This document shows, in pieces, positions 17,036-24,123 of a stretch of DNA of 28,803 nt. The notes below the pieces were generated by a model, which was given only the letters and a program-made list of their open reading frames with translations, was not told the DNA's origin and did not search any database. The translations under genes and the position numbers were made by a program. Within the stretch, counting starts at the first letter, position 1. Each line of letters starts with the position of its first letter. Source of the stretch: JAJNPS01 sp031430315 (lineage in GTDB: Bacteria > Pseudomonadota > Alphaproteobacteria > Rhodobacterales > Rhodobacteraceae); the NCBI GenBank assembly GCA_031430315.1, contig JANPBI010000114.1, positions 1 to 28,803 on the forward strand, given 5' to 3'.

Positions 17036-17641
17036 TCAGGCGGGTCTTGCCGCATCAAGCCAAATGCCTTGCGCCAGAGTTTCGAGCGGTCGCCACGGAT
17101 GCACCGGCACCGGACCGCCCTCGGCCCAACCGGCACACCAGACATATCCACCGCCCGGCTGGTCCTGCGCGCGGGAAATGGCCAAGCCTGCGATATGACA
17201 CCAAAGCAGTGTCCCGACACCGCCATGGCCAACGATTGGCGTCGCACCCGCGTCGTTCGCCAGAAACGGCGACAACGCCGCAACCACCCGGCCTTGCGCT
17301 GCGCGTGCCGTTTCCCACCCATCTGCGCTGAGATCGGGATATGCGAACAGCGCGTCGGCCAGCGCCTTGTGCCGGTCATGCGAGACATAGCCTGTCGACG
17401 ATCGGTCAACTTCGCCTGATCCCGGCACAACCATGACCGCCAGACCGCGCTGGGCTGCGAGGATCGCCGCCGTTTCGCGCGCCTTGACCTCGGGGCTTGT
17501 CAGGATCGCCACGGCTCCTTGCGGCCAGCCCGTCGTCGCCAAAGCCGTCGCTCGCGCGCGCCCATTGTCGGACAAGCCCCAGTCGGGCACCGGCACGGCG
17601 GGGTCGATGACAACCTCGGGGTGGGACAGATACCAGATCAC
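17036..17641 (-). CDS. Histidine phosphatase superfamily protein with HPEV motif
   Basis: A 201-residue protein of the phosphoglycerate-mutase-like fold. In place of the canonical RHG motif it has LSHPEVVIDP: the phosphohistidine H7 is kept but the preceding Arg is Ser (S6). Other family elements are present: GLSDNGRARA, TSPEVKARETAAIL with Arg55, and the second catalytic His in PIVGHGGVG (H139). Related Rhodobacterales proteins with THPEV are, to my recollection, common, so this is probably a subfamily feature and not a mutation. Start chosen is the GTG at 17641, overlapping the SDR stop (GTGA) so the genes are coupled; a longer frame upstream exists but has no family similarity. Substrate unknown. 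Confidence 0.82.
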   Translation of the reverse strand: MIWYLSHPEVVIDPAVPVPDWGLSDNGRARATALATTGWPQGAVAILTSPEVKARETAAILAAQRGLAVMVVPGSGEVDRSSTGYVSHDRHKALADALFAYPDLSADGWETARAAQGRVVAALSPFLANDAGATPIVGHGGVGTLLWCHIAGLAISRAQDQPGGGYVWCAGWAEGGPVPVHPWRPLETLAQGIWLDAARPA

Positions 17642-18414
17642 AACGTGGCGTTCACCGCCCCACCATCCAGAAGGATATTCTGCCCGATGATGAACCCGGC
17701 ATGCTGCGAACACAGGAACGCGCACATCGCCCCAAACTCGCCGGGCGTGCCGTAACGACCGGCGGGAATGCCGGCCGACCGCTCGGCCACCGCTTCTTCC
17801 AGCGTGATGCCGCGCGCCTTGACGACGCCCTGATCCAGCGCGATCGCCCGATCAGTGGCATGGATACCCGGCAAGAGGTTGTTGATGACGACCCCCTTGC
17901 CCGCCACCTGCCGCGAGGTGCCTGCGACAAAGCCGGTCAGGCCCGCCCGCGCGGTATTGGACAGCCCAAGCTGTGCGATGGGGGATTTTACCGAAGCCGA
18001 AGTAATGTTGACCACCCGTCCCCAGCCTCTGGCGATCATCCCCGGCAGGCAGGCCTGCATCAGCGCGATGGGCGTCAGCATGTTGCCGTCCAGTGCTTTG
18101 ATGAAATCGTCCCGGTCCCAGTCCGACCACAGGCCGGGGGGCGGACCGCCCGCATTGGTCACCAGGATATCGAACGGACCATGTGCCAGTACCACCGTGC
18201 GGCCGTTTTCGGTCGTGATATCAGCAGCTACCGTGGCGACATTCACGTGATACTTTGCGCGGATCGCGTCCGCCACAGCTTCCAGCGCCGTGGTTCCACG
18301 CGCGTTCATGACCAAGTCAACGCCTGCCTCGGCCAGCGCCTCGGCGCAGCCGCGCCCCAACCCTTTCGACGAGGCGCAGACCAGCGCCCGTTTGCCCGCT
18401 ATGCCCAGATCCAT
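17638..18414 (-). CDS. SDR-family oxidoreductase without canonical Tyr-Lys pair
   Basis: A 258-residue Rossmann-fold protein. The nucleotide-binding stretch is ALVCASSKGLGRG (11-22), the structural NAG motif is LVTNAGG (84-90), the catalytic Ser region is NITSASVKS (136-144) and the C-terminus has FIIGQNILLDGG. Where the YxxxK motif belongs it reads LGLSNTARAGLTG, so neither the catalytic Tyr nor the Lys is at its normal place. Similar LSN-type proteins exist in the SDR family, and they may use altered chemistry or serve as binding proteins. The ATG at 18414 is chosen because GGGAG lies 6 bases upstream; an ATG two codons earlier has no room for a ribosome site. It overlaps the phosphatase-like gene. 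Confidence 0.88.
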   Translation of the reverse strand: MDLGIAGKRALVCASSKGLGRGCAEALAEAGVDLVMNARGTTALEAVADAIRAKYHVNVATVAADITTENGRTVVLAHGPFDILVTNAGGPPPGLWSDWDRDDFIKALDGNMLTPIALMQACLPGMIARGWGRVVNITSASVKSPIAQLGLSNTARAGLTGFVAGTSRQVAGKGVVINNLLPGIHATDRAIALDQGVVKARGITLEEAVAERSAGIPAGRYGTPGEFGAMCAFLCSQHAGFIIGQNILLDGGAVNATL

Positions 18415-18493
18415 CGCCATCTCCCGCTGCTTTGGTCCAAGGCTAGCGGGGCGGAGCGGCAGGCACCAGTGGCCCCGGAGCAAATGTGATCCC

Positions 18494-18505
18494 TGCCCCG
18501 GGGCA
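18494..18505. repeat. 12-base perfect palindrome
   Basis: TGCCCCGGGGCA lies in the 120-base gap between the NTF2-like and SDR genes, both on the minus strand. With no spacer it would not make a normal terminator hairpin. It may be a protein-binding site, but GC-rich palindromes of this length also arise by chance. Confidence 0.25.
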
Positions 18506-18534
18506 CCGATGTCCTTCAGAAACCCGCGGTTAGG

Positions 18535-18900
18535 TCAGCTGCCGTAAAAAAACTCTTCCCGGACGATCTTGCCCCCCGCAACGTGATAAATGCCGACCTC
18601 TTGCATCTGCCCGCGTTTGCCCGTCGCCTTGTCTGTGTAGTCCACGTCAAACGTCACTGCGAACCGGTCATCGCCATGCGCAAAGGGGCCGCTGACCTTC
18701 TGGCTATGCACGGTCATCGCGCCTTCCCACCAGTCATGCTTGCCTTCAATGGCAGGAATGCCGGTGACGGTCGTGCCGTTTCCCATGTCCGCAGCCTCGA
18801 CCGATTGGGCGTCGGTCGCATACAATTTATGCAGGTTTTCCTTGGCACGGTTTTCGCGGCAACCCGCAACCAGTTCCGTCGCAATCTCATCTCGAGTCAT
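18535..18900 (-). CDS. NTF2-like/SnoaL-type small protein
   Basis: A 121-residue protein with an NTF2-like cone fold pattern: N-terminal helices (TRDEIATELVAGCRENRAKE), HKLYATDAQSVEAAD, the VTGIPAIEGKHDWWEG segment typical of SnoaL-like domains, and C-terminal strands FAVTFDVDYTDKATG and EVGIYHVAGGKIVREEFFYG. Family members range from isomerases and cyclases to non-enzymatic binding proteins, so no function is assigned. The ATG at 18900 is chosen because GGAGG stands about 5 bases upstream; the frame extends further but without similarity. It is divergent from prfC and 120 bases upstream of the SDR gene, possibly the first gene of that minus-strand group. Confidence 0.85.
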   Translation of the reverse strand: MTRDEIATELVAGCRENRAKENLHKLYATDAQSVEAADMGNGTTVTGIPAIEGKHDWWEGAMTVHSQKVSGPFAHGDDRFAVTFDVDYTDKATGKRGQMQEVGIYHVAGGKIVREEFFYGS

Positions 18901-18975
18901 CGGAGCCTCCTTGAATGTTCCGTTAATGTTCTCATCATGCCGCCCAAAGCTGAGTCGCGCAACTCCCGTCTTTTG

Positions 18976-19004
18976 TTGCGGCCAATCCTTGCGCAGCCTA
19001 TACG
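18976..19004 (+). promoter_or_regulatory. Sigma-70-type promoter of prfC, predicting a leaderless transcript
   Basis: TTGCGG (18976-18981) and TATACG (18999-19004) are separated by 17 bases. Transcription would be expected to begin about 7 bases past the -10 box, that is at or next to the A of the prfC ATG at 19011. No Shine-Dalgarno sequence lies in front of that ATG, which agrees with a leaderless mRNA. Confidence 0.45.
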
Positions 19005-19010
19005 GCGCCC

Positions 19011-20606
19011 ATGACAAACCGTGCCCCCCTGCCCCCCGAAATCGCCCGCCGCCGGACCTTTGCGATCATTTCGCACCCCGATGCAGGCAAGACCACGCTG
19101 ACTGAAAAGTTCCTGCTGTTCGGCGGTGCGATCCAGATGGCTGGTCAGGTGCGCGCCAAGGGCGATGCGCGGCGCACGCGGTCCGACTTCATGAAGATCG
19201 AGGCCGATCGTGGGATTTCGGTCTCCGCCAGCGCCATGTCGTTCGATTTCCGCCAGTACCGGTTCAATCTTGTGGACACGCCCGGTCACTCGGATTTCTC
19301 GGAAGATACCTACCGCACGCTGACCGCCGTAGACGCTGCGATCATGGTAATCGACGGGGCCAAGGGGGTCGAAAGCCAAACCCGCAAACTGTTCGAGGTC
19401 TGCCGTCTGCGCGACCTGCCGATCCTGACCTTTTGCAACAAGATGGACCGCGAAAGCCGCGACACGTTCGAGATCATTGACGAGATTCAGGAAAACCTGG
19501 CCATCGACGTCACCCCTGCCAGCTGGCCCATCGGTGTGGGCCGCGATTTCATCGGGGCCTATGACCTCTTGCATGACCGGCTGGAAATCATGGACCGGGC
19601 CGACCGCAACAAGGTCGCGGAGTCGATCAAGATCTCCGGCCTTAACGACCCTGCCCTTGCCGCCCATGTCCCCCCGGACTTGTTGAAGAAACTTCTGGAA
19701 GAGCTTGAAATGGCGCGCGAACTGTTGCCCGCCTTTGACCGCGCGTCGTTCCTGAACGGGTCGATGACGCCGATCTGGTTCGGGTCGGCGATCAACTCGT
19801 TCGGGGTGCGCGACCTGATGGACGGCATGGGCGAATACGGCCCCGAACCGCAGCCGCAAACGGCCGCAGAGCGTCAGATCAGCGCCGAGGAATCCGCCGT
19901 CACCGGCTTTGTCTTCAAGGTGCAGGCCAACATGGACCCCAAGCACCGCGACCGGGTGGCATTTGTCCGCCTTGCATCGGGGCATTTCGAACGCGGCATG
20001 AAGCTGACCCATGTGCGGTCAAAGAAAACCATGACCATCACCAACCCGGTGATGTTTCTCGCCGCTGACCGCGAACTGGCAGAGGAAGCCTGGGCCGGCG
20101 ACATCATCGGCATCCCGAACCACGGCCAGCTGCGCATCGGCGACACCTTGACCGAGGGCGAGGCGCTGCGGTTCACCGGCATCCCCTCATTCGCGCCGGA
20201 ACTCCTCTCTGGCGTCCGTGCGCTGGACCCATTGAAGGCCAAGCATCTGGAAAAGGCCCTGATGCAATTCGCCGAAGAAGGTGCCGCCAAGGTCTTCAAG
20301 CCGATGATCGGGTCGGGCTTCATCGTCGGCGTCGTCGGCCAGTTGCAGTTCGAGGTCCTCGCCAGCCGGATCGAGCAGGAATACTCCCTGCCCGTGCGGT
20401 TCGAACCGTCGCATTTCACCTCTGCGCGCTGGATCGCCGGACCCAAGCCCGAGGTGGAGAAATTCATCAATGTCAACAAGGGCCACGTCGCCTATGACAA
20501 TGACGGCGATCTTGTCTACCTGACCCGCCTGAAATGGGACATCGACCGGATCGAGCGGGACTACCCGACGCTGAAGCTGACATCGACGAAAGAGATGGTC
20601 CGCTAG
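19011..20606 (+). CDS. prfC: Peptide chain release factor 3
   Basis: A 531-residue translational GTPase that recycles RF1 and RF2 from the ribosome after termination. G motifs are complete: SHPDAGKTTL (P-loop, 21-30), RGISVSAS (switch I), DTPGHSDF (89-96) and NKMDRESRD (143-151). Later segments RFNLVDTP, PIWFGSAINSFGV and the domain III region LPVRFEPSHFTSARWI are RF3-specific and separate it from EF-G and LepA. Length is typical. The start ATG agrees with the RF3 N-terminus and has no visible ribosome site; a promoter directly in front suggests a leaderless transcript. Confidence 0.97.
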   Translation: MTNRAPLPPEIARRRTFAIISHPDAGKTTLTEKFLLFGGAIQMAGQVRAKGDARRTRSDFMKIEADRGISVSASAMSFDFRQYRFNLVDTPGHSDFSEDTYRTLTAVDAAIMVIDGAKGVESQTRKLFEVCRLRDLPILTFCNKMDRESRDTFEIIDEIQENLAIDVTPASWPIGVGRDFIGAYDLLHDRLEIMDRADRNKVAESIKISGLNDPALAAHVPPDLLKKLLEELEMARELLPAFDRASFLNGSMTPIWFGSAINSFGVRDLMDGMGEYGPEPQPQTAAERQISAEESAVTGFVFKVQANMDPKHRDRVAFVRLASGHFERGMKLTHVRSKKTMTITNPVMFLAADRELAEEAWAGDIIGIPNHGQLRIGDTLTEGEALRFTGIPSFAPELLSGVRALDPLKAKHLEKALMQFAEEGAAKVFKPMIGSGFIVGVVGQLQFEVLASRIEQEYSLPVRFEPSHFTSARWIAGPKPEVEKFINVNKGHVAYDNDGDLVYLTRLKWDIDRIERDYPTLKLTSTKEMVR

Positions 20607-20667
20607 CCGGCAACCCTTGCCATTCACATCGTGTGGGGGCAAAACTCCATGAACACATGGTGAACAA

Positions 20668-21561
20668 ATGACCCTGCCCCTGCACGAACTCGCGGCCCTT
20701 GGCACCGCGCTCTGCTGGGCCTCCACCGGCGTCATTGCGTCGGATGCCATCCGTGCGCTTGGGGCGTTCCACTTCAACCTGATCCGGCAGGTGCTGGTTA
20801 CGCTGCTCTTGGCGATCATGGTCACGGCAACCCATGCCTGGGCCGGACAAACCGCAACCACCGCCCTGATCCTAGCCGCATCCGGCATCGTCGGCATCCT
20901 GATCGGCGACACTTTCAACTTTGCCGCTGTCGGACGCCTTGGCCCCCGCCGCGCCGGGGCGATCTTTGCGCTGAACGCGCCGATGGCTGCACTGATGGGT
21001 TGGGTCATCCTGGGCGAAGCATTGCCCTGGCAAGCGGCGCTCGGGATCGGCATCACGACCGTCGGCGTTGCCGTTGCCATCCTTGGACGCCCCCGCGCCG
21101 ATGCACACCGGATTGAGGCCGTGCAGGGCGTGTTGCTGACCGGCATTCTGTTCGGGCTAGGGGCTGCATTCGGTCAGGCAGCGGGGTCACTGATCGCAAG
21201 GCCCATCATGACATCGGGAATGGACGCTTATCTTGCTTCGCTGTTCCGTGTCGGCGCGTCGGGTCTGGCGATGGGCATTCTCGCGGCCACGCCCTTTGCG
21301 CCACCCCGCCCCCAAAAGATCACGCGAGGCGTCCTGATCCTGACCGCGACCACCGCCATCATTGGCCTGCTCATTGGCATGACGCTGTTCCTTTACGCCC
21401 TGCAAGGATCTCAGACCGGCATCATCGCCACCCTGTCGGCCACCTCCCCCGTGATGATCCTGCCGCTTTTGTGGCTACGCACCGGCCAGCGCCCGACACT
21501 GATCAGTTTTTTCGGCGCTGCCCTCGCGGTCGTGGGCCTCGCGCTGATCTTTTTGCGCTAG
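20668..21561 (+). CDS. EamA/DMT-family transporter
   Basis: A 297-residue inner-membrane protein with about ten predicted spans arranged as two EamA repeats (about 1-140 and 150-297). The first repeat has LGTALCWASTGVIASDAIRALGAFHFN and the end GWVILGEALPWQAALGIGITTVGVAV, with the family's conserved Glu after the gap. The second repeat ends SPVMILPLLWLRTGQRPTLI then FFGAALAVVGLALIFL. DMT permeases move small metabolites such as amino acids; substrate unknown. It lies 61 bases after prfC and 84 bases before cioA, so it may be its own unit. Confidence 0.9.
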   Translation: MTLPLHELAALGTALCWASTGVIASDAIRALGAFHFNLIRQVLVTLLLAIMVTATHAWAGQTATTALILAASGIVGILIGDTFNFAAVGRLGPRRAGAIFALNAPMAALMGWVILGEALPWQAALGIGITTVGVAVAILGRPRADAHRIEAVQGVLLTGILFGLGAAFGQAAGSLIARPIMTSGMDAYLASLFRVGASGLAMGILAATPFAPPRPQKITRGVLILTATTAIIGLLIGMTLFLYALQGSQTGIIATLSATSPVMILPLLWLRTGQRPTLISFFGAALAVVGLALIFLR

Positions 21562-21603
21562 GCCCCTGCGACGCGACACCGCGCCATCTGGTTCATGTTA
21601 CAA

Positions 21604-21625
21604 GATGCATTACCTAGGCTGCATC
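21604..21625. promoter_or_regulatory. Inverted repeat upstream of cioAB
   Basis: GATGCA (21604-21609) and TGCATC (21620-21625) form perfect 6-base arms 10 bases apart, ending 20 bases before the cioA ATG. It could be a regulator site or an mRNA hairpin close to the ribosome site. It does not match the FNR box (TTGAT-N4-ATCAA). Chance occurrence is possible. Confidence 0.3.
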
Positions 21626-21645
21626 GAAACACCCCAAGGTGACCC

Positions 21646-23022
21646 ATGGACGCCCTGCTTATTTCCCGTATCCAGTTCGGCGCGAACATTTCGTTCCACA
21701 TCCTGTTTCCCACGATCACCATCGCGCTGGGGTGGGTGCTTTTGTTCTTCAAGCTGCGCTTCAACGCGACGGGGGACCGCAAATGGATGGACGCCTACAT
21801 GTTCTGGGTCAAGGTCTTCGCCTTGTCATTTGCAATGGGCGTCGTCTCGGGCATCACCATGTCGTTCCAGTTCGGCACCAACTGGCCGGGGTTCATGGAA
21901 ACCGTGGGCAACGTGGCGGGGCCGCTTCTCGCGTATGAAGTGTTGACTGCGTTTTTCCTCGAGGCCGCGTTTCTGGGGATCATGCTCTTCGGGGCATCCC
22001 GCGTGAAGCCATGGGTCCACACGACCGCCACTTTCCTCGTGGCCTTCGGCACCACATTGTCGGCCTTCTGGATCATCGTGCTGAACTCCTGGATGCACAC
22101 GCCGCAAGGTTATGAACTTCGCGATGGTGTCGTTCACGCCACCGATTGGTTTGCGATCGTTTTCAACCCTTCGATGCCTTACCGGCTGGTCCATATGCTG
22201 CTCGCCTCAGGCCTGACCGTCGCTTTCCTGATCGCGGGCATCAGCGCCCTGCGGATGCTTTGGAAAGACCGGACCGAGGGCACCAGATCAACCTTGCGCA
22301 CCGGCATCGTGATGGCCGCGCTGTTGATCCCCATCCAGATCGTCGCGGGCGACATGCACGGGCTGAACACGCTGGAACATCAGCCCGCCAAGGTTGCGGC
22401 GATGGAGGGGAACTGGGAAACCCAGAGCAACGCGCCACTTTTGCTGTTCGCCATCCCGAACAAGGAAATCCGCAGCAACGACTATGAAATTGGGATTCCG
22501 TCACTGGCCTCGATCATCCTGACGCACGATGCCGATGGAGTGGTCCCCGGCCTCAACGATTTCGTGGCCGAGGATGGGACGGTCATGCACCCACCGGTCC
22601 TGCAGGTCTTCTGGGCGTTCCGCGTCATGGTCGGCGTCGGCATGCTGATGCTGGCGACGTCGTGGCTTGGCGCGTACCTGCTGTGGCGGCGGGGTGCCGC
22701 GTACATGCCGAAATTCTATCTGGTCGGGATGTCCGGGATGGCCTTCATGGGCTGGGTTGCGACCCTTGCAGGCTGGTACACGACCGAAATCGGCCGCCAG
22801 CCCTGGCTTGTGTCGGGCGTCCTGACCACCAAAGAGGCCGTGAGCCCGGTAGCCGCCCCGATGGTCCTGACTACGCTGGTCGCATACCTTCTGGTTTATG
22901 CCGCGCTGATGCTGGCCTATATGTGGGTCATCACGCACCTTGCGCACAAGGCGGCCAAGGGCGATACCCCACCGCCTGATCCCAAGAACGCGCCCGAAGC
23001 CTCTTTGATGCCGGCCGAATGA
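21646..23022 (+). CDS. cioA: Cytochrome bd ubiquinol oxidase subunit I, cyanide-insensitive (CioA) type
   Basis: A 458-residue inner-membrane subunit that oxidises quinol and carries all hemes of a bd-type terminal oxidase. The heme ligand His18 is in ISFHILFP and His183 in PYRLVHMLLAS; the conserved acidic residues are in YEVLTAFFLEAAFLGIML. The quinol-site region reads DMHGLNTLEHQPAKVAAMEGNWE, followed by a short Q-loop as in CioA/CydA of the cyanide-insensitive type. Length is shorter than E. coli CydA (about 520), again fitting the short Q-loop class. It overlaps cioB by 4 bases. An inverted repeat stands just upstream. No cydDC genes for assembly lie in the window. Confidence 0.95.
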   Translation: MDALLISRIQFGANISFHILFPTITIALGWVLLFFKLRFNATGDRKWMDAYMFWVKVFALSFAMGVVSGITMSFQFGTNWPGFMETVGNVAGPLLAYEVLTAFFLEAAFLGIMLFGASRVKPWVHTTATFLVAFGTTLSAFWIIVLNSWMHTPQGYELRDGVVHATDWFAIVFNPSMPYRLVHMLLASGLTVAFLIAGISALRMLWKDRTEGTRSTLRTGIVMAALLIPIQIVAGDMHGLNTLEHQPAKVAAMEGNWETQSNAPLLLFAIPNKEIRSNDYEIGIPSLASIILTHDADGVVPGLNDFVAEDGTVMHPPVLQVFWAFRVMVGVGMLMLATSWLGAYLLWRRGAAYMPKFYLVGMSGMAFMGWVATLAGWYTTEIGRQPWLVSGVLTTKEAVSPVAAPMVLTTLVAYLLVYAALMLAYMWVITHLAHKAAKGDTPPPDPKNAPEASLMPAE

Positions 23023-24020
23023 TGATCACCAATGGCGACCTTCCCCTGATCTTTGCCGGCCTGATGGGCCTGTCGATCCTGATCTATGTAGTTCTTGACG
23101 GATTTGACCTTGGCGTTGGGCTTTTGTTTCCCTTTGCCGACAAGGCAGAGAAGGATCGCATGGTCGCATCCATCGGCCCGTTCTGGGATGCCAACGAGAC
23201 ATGGCTGGTGCTGGCGATCGGCATCCTGCTGGTGGCCTTTCCCGTGGCCCATGGCGCGATCCTGACCCAGCTTTACCTGCCCGTCGCCGTCATGTTGATA
23301 GGCCTGATCCTGCGCGGTGTGGCCTTCGAGTTCCGCGCCAAAGCGCCTGACGCCCACAAGACCACCTGGGACTGGATGTTCTTCACCGGCAGCCTGATGA
23401 CGTCGCTATCGCAGGGATTCATGCTTGGTCTCTACATCATGGGGCTGGCCTGGACGTGGGGACATATCGGGTTCGCGCTCGTGACGGGGGTCTTCCTGAC
23501 CGTCGCCTACAGCTTCATCGGGGCCACCTGGGTCATCTTCAAGACCGACGGCATCCTGCAAAGCAAGGCCATCGGCTGGGCCCAGGGCGGCATCTGGGGC
23601 GTGGTGCTGGGCATGGGGGCGGTGTCGATGGCGACCCCGCTGGTCAGCACGCGCATCTACGACAAATGGTTTTCCTGGCCGTCGATGCTCTACCTGTCGC
23701 CACTGCCGATCATCTCCGCCGCGCTGATCATCGGGATCTGGTGGATGCTGCGCCGCTTGCCGCTGCCCGCCGACCGCCGCGCGTGGGTCCCCTTCGTCGC
23801 CGCCACCGCCTTGTTTGCGCTGGGGTTCCTCGGGATGGCCTATTCGTTCTTTCCATATATCGTGCCCGAGGCGATCACGATCTACGAGGCGGCCTCGGCC
23901 CCCGAAAGCCTGTGGATCATCCTGGTCGGCGTGATGATCGTGCTGCCGATCATCCTGGCCTATTCGGTCCTGAGCTACTTCATCTTTCGCGGCAAGGCGA
24001 CGCATCTCAGCTATGACTGA
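23019..24020 (+). CDS. cioB: Cytochrome bd ubiquinol oxidase subunit II
   Basis: A 333-residue, eight- to nine-span partner of subunit I that stabilises the oxidase. The N-terminus has the family pattern GLSILIYVVLDGFDLGVGLL, followed by PFWDANETWLVLAIGILLVAFP, and the C-terminal half has AYSFFPYIVPEAITIYEAASAPESL as in CydB/CioB. The ATG is nested in the cioA stop (ATGA), so expression is coupled. No small third subunit (CydX-like) is visible in the 103 bases after the stop, consistent with many CioAB-type loci. Confidence 0.95.
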   Translation: MMITNGDLPLIFAGLMGLSILIYVVLDGFDLGVGLLFPFADKAEKDRMVASIGPFWDANETWLVLAIGILLVAFPVAHGAILTQLYLPVAVMLIGLILRGVAFEFRAKAPDAHKTTWDWMFFTGSLMTSLSQGFMLGLYIMGLAWTWGHIGFALVTGVFLTVAYSFIGATWVIFKTDGILQSKAIGWAQGGIWGVVLGMGAVSMATPLVSTRIYDKWFSWPSMLYLSPLPIISAALIIGIWWMLRRLPLPADRRAWVPFVAATALFALGFLGMAYSFFPYIVPEAITIYEAASAPESLWIILVGVMIVLPIILAYSVLSYFIFRGKATHLSYD

Positions 24021-24096
24021 CGGAAAGCCTGCCCCAAGCGGCGCATTCTGGCGTTGTAAATCCCGGTAACCCACATAAAACGGGCAAACAAAGCGT

Positions 24097-24116
24097 CTGG
24101 CCCCATTTGGGGGCAG
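24097..24116 (+). promoter_or_regulatory. Hairpin next to the ribosome site of the ASKHA gene
   Basis: CTG-G-CCCC / ATTT / GGGG-G-CAG can pair as a seven-pair stem with one G.G mismatch and a 4-base loop. The 3' arm ends inside the AGGA ribosome site (24115-24118) for the ATG at 24124. It could be a terminator remnant of cioAB without a T-tract, or a structure limiting translation of the next gene. Confidence 0.35.
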
Positions 24117-24123
24117 GATTGCC

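Noticed and set aside
16160..17419. 419-codon plus-strand open frame antisense to the ABC ATPase
   Set aside because: The opposite strand encodes a complete ABC ATPase with all motifs; this frame is a GC-driven shadow.
18897..20012. 371-codon minus-strand open frame antisense to prfC
   Set aside because: prfC on the plus strand has all GTPase motifs; the antisense frame is His/Arg/Gly-rich and motif-free.
20617..20642. Interrupted hairpin after prfC (TTGCC/GGCAA with inner CACA/TGTG)
   Set aside because: Stem is broken by an internal loop and followed by A's, not T's, so it is not a convincing terminator.
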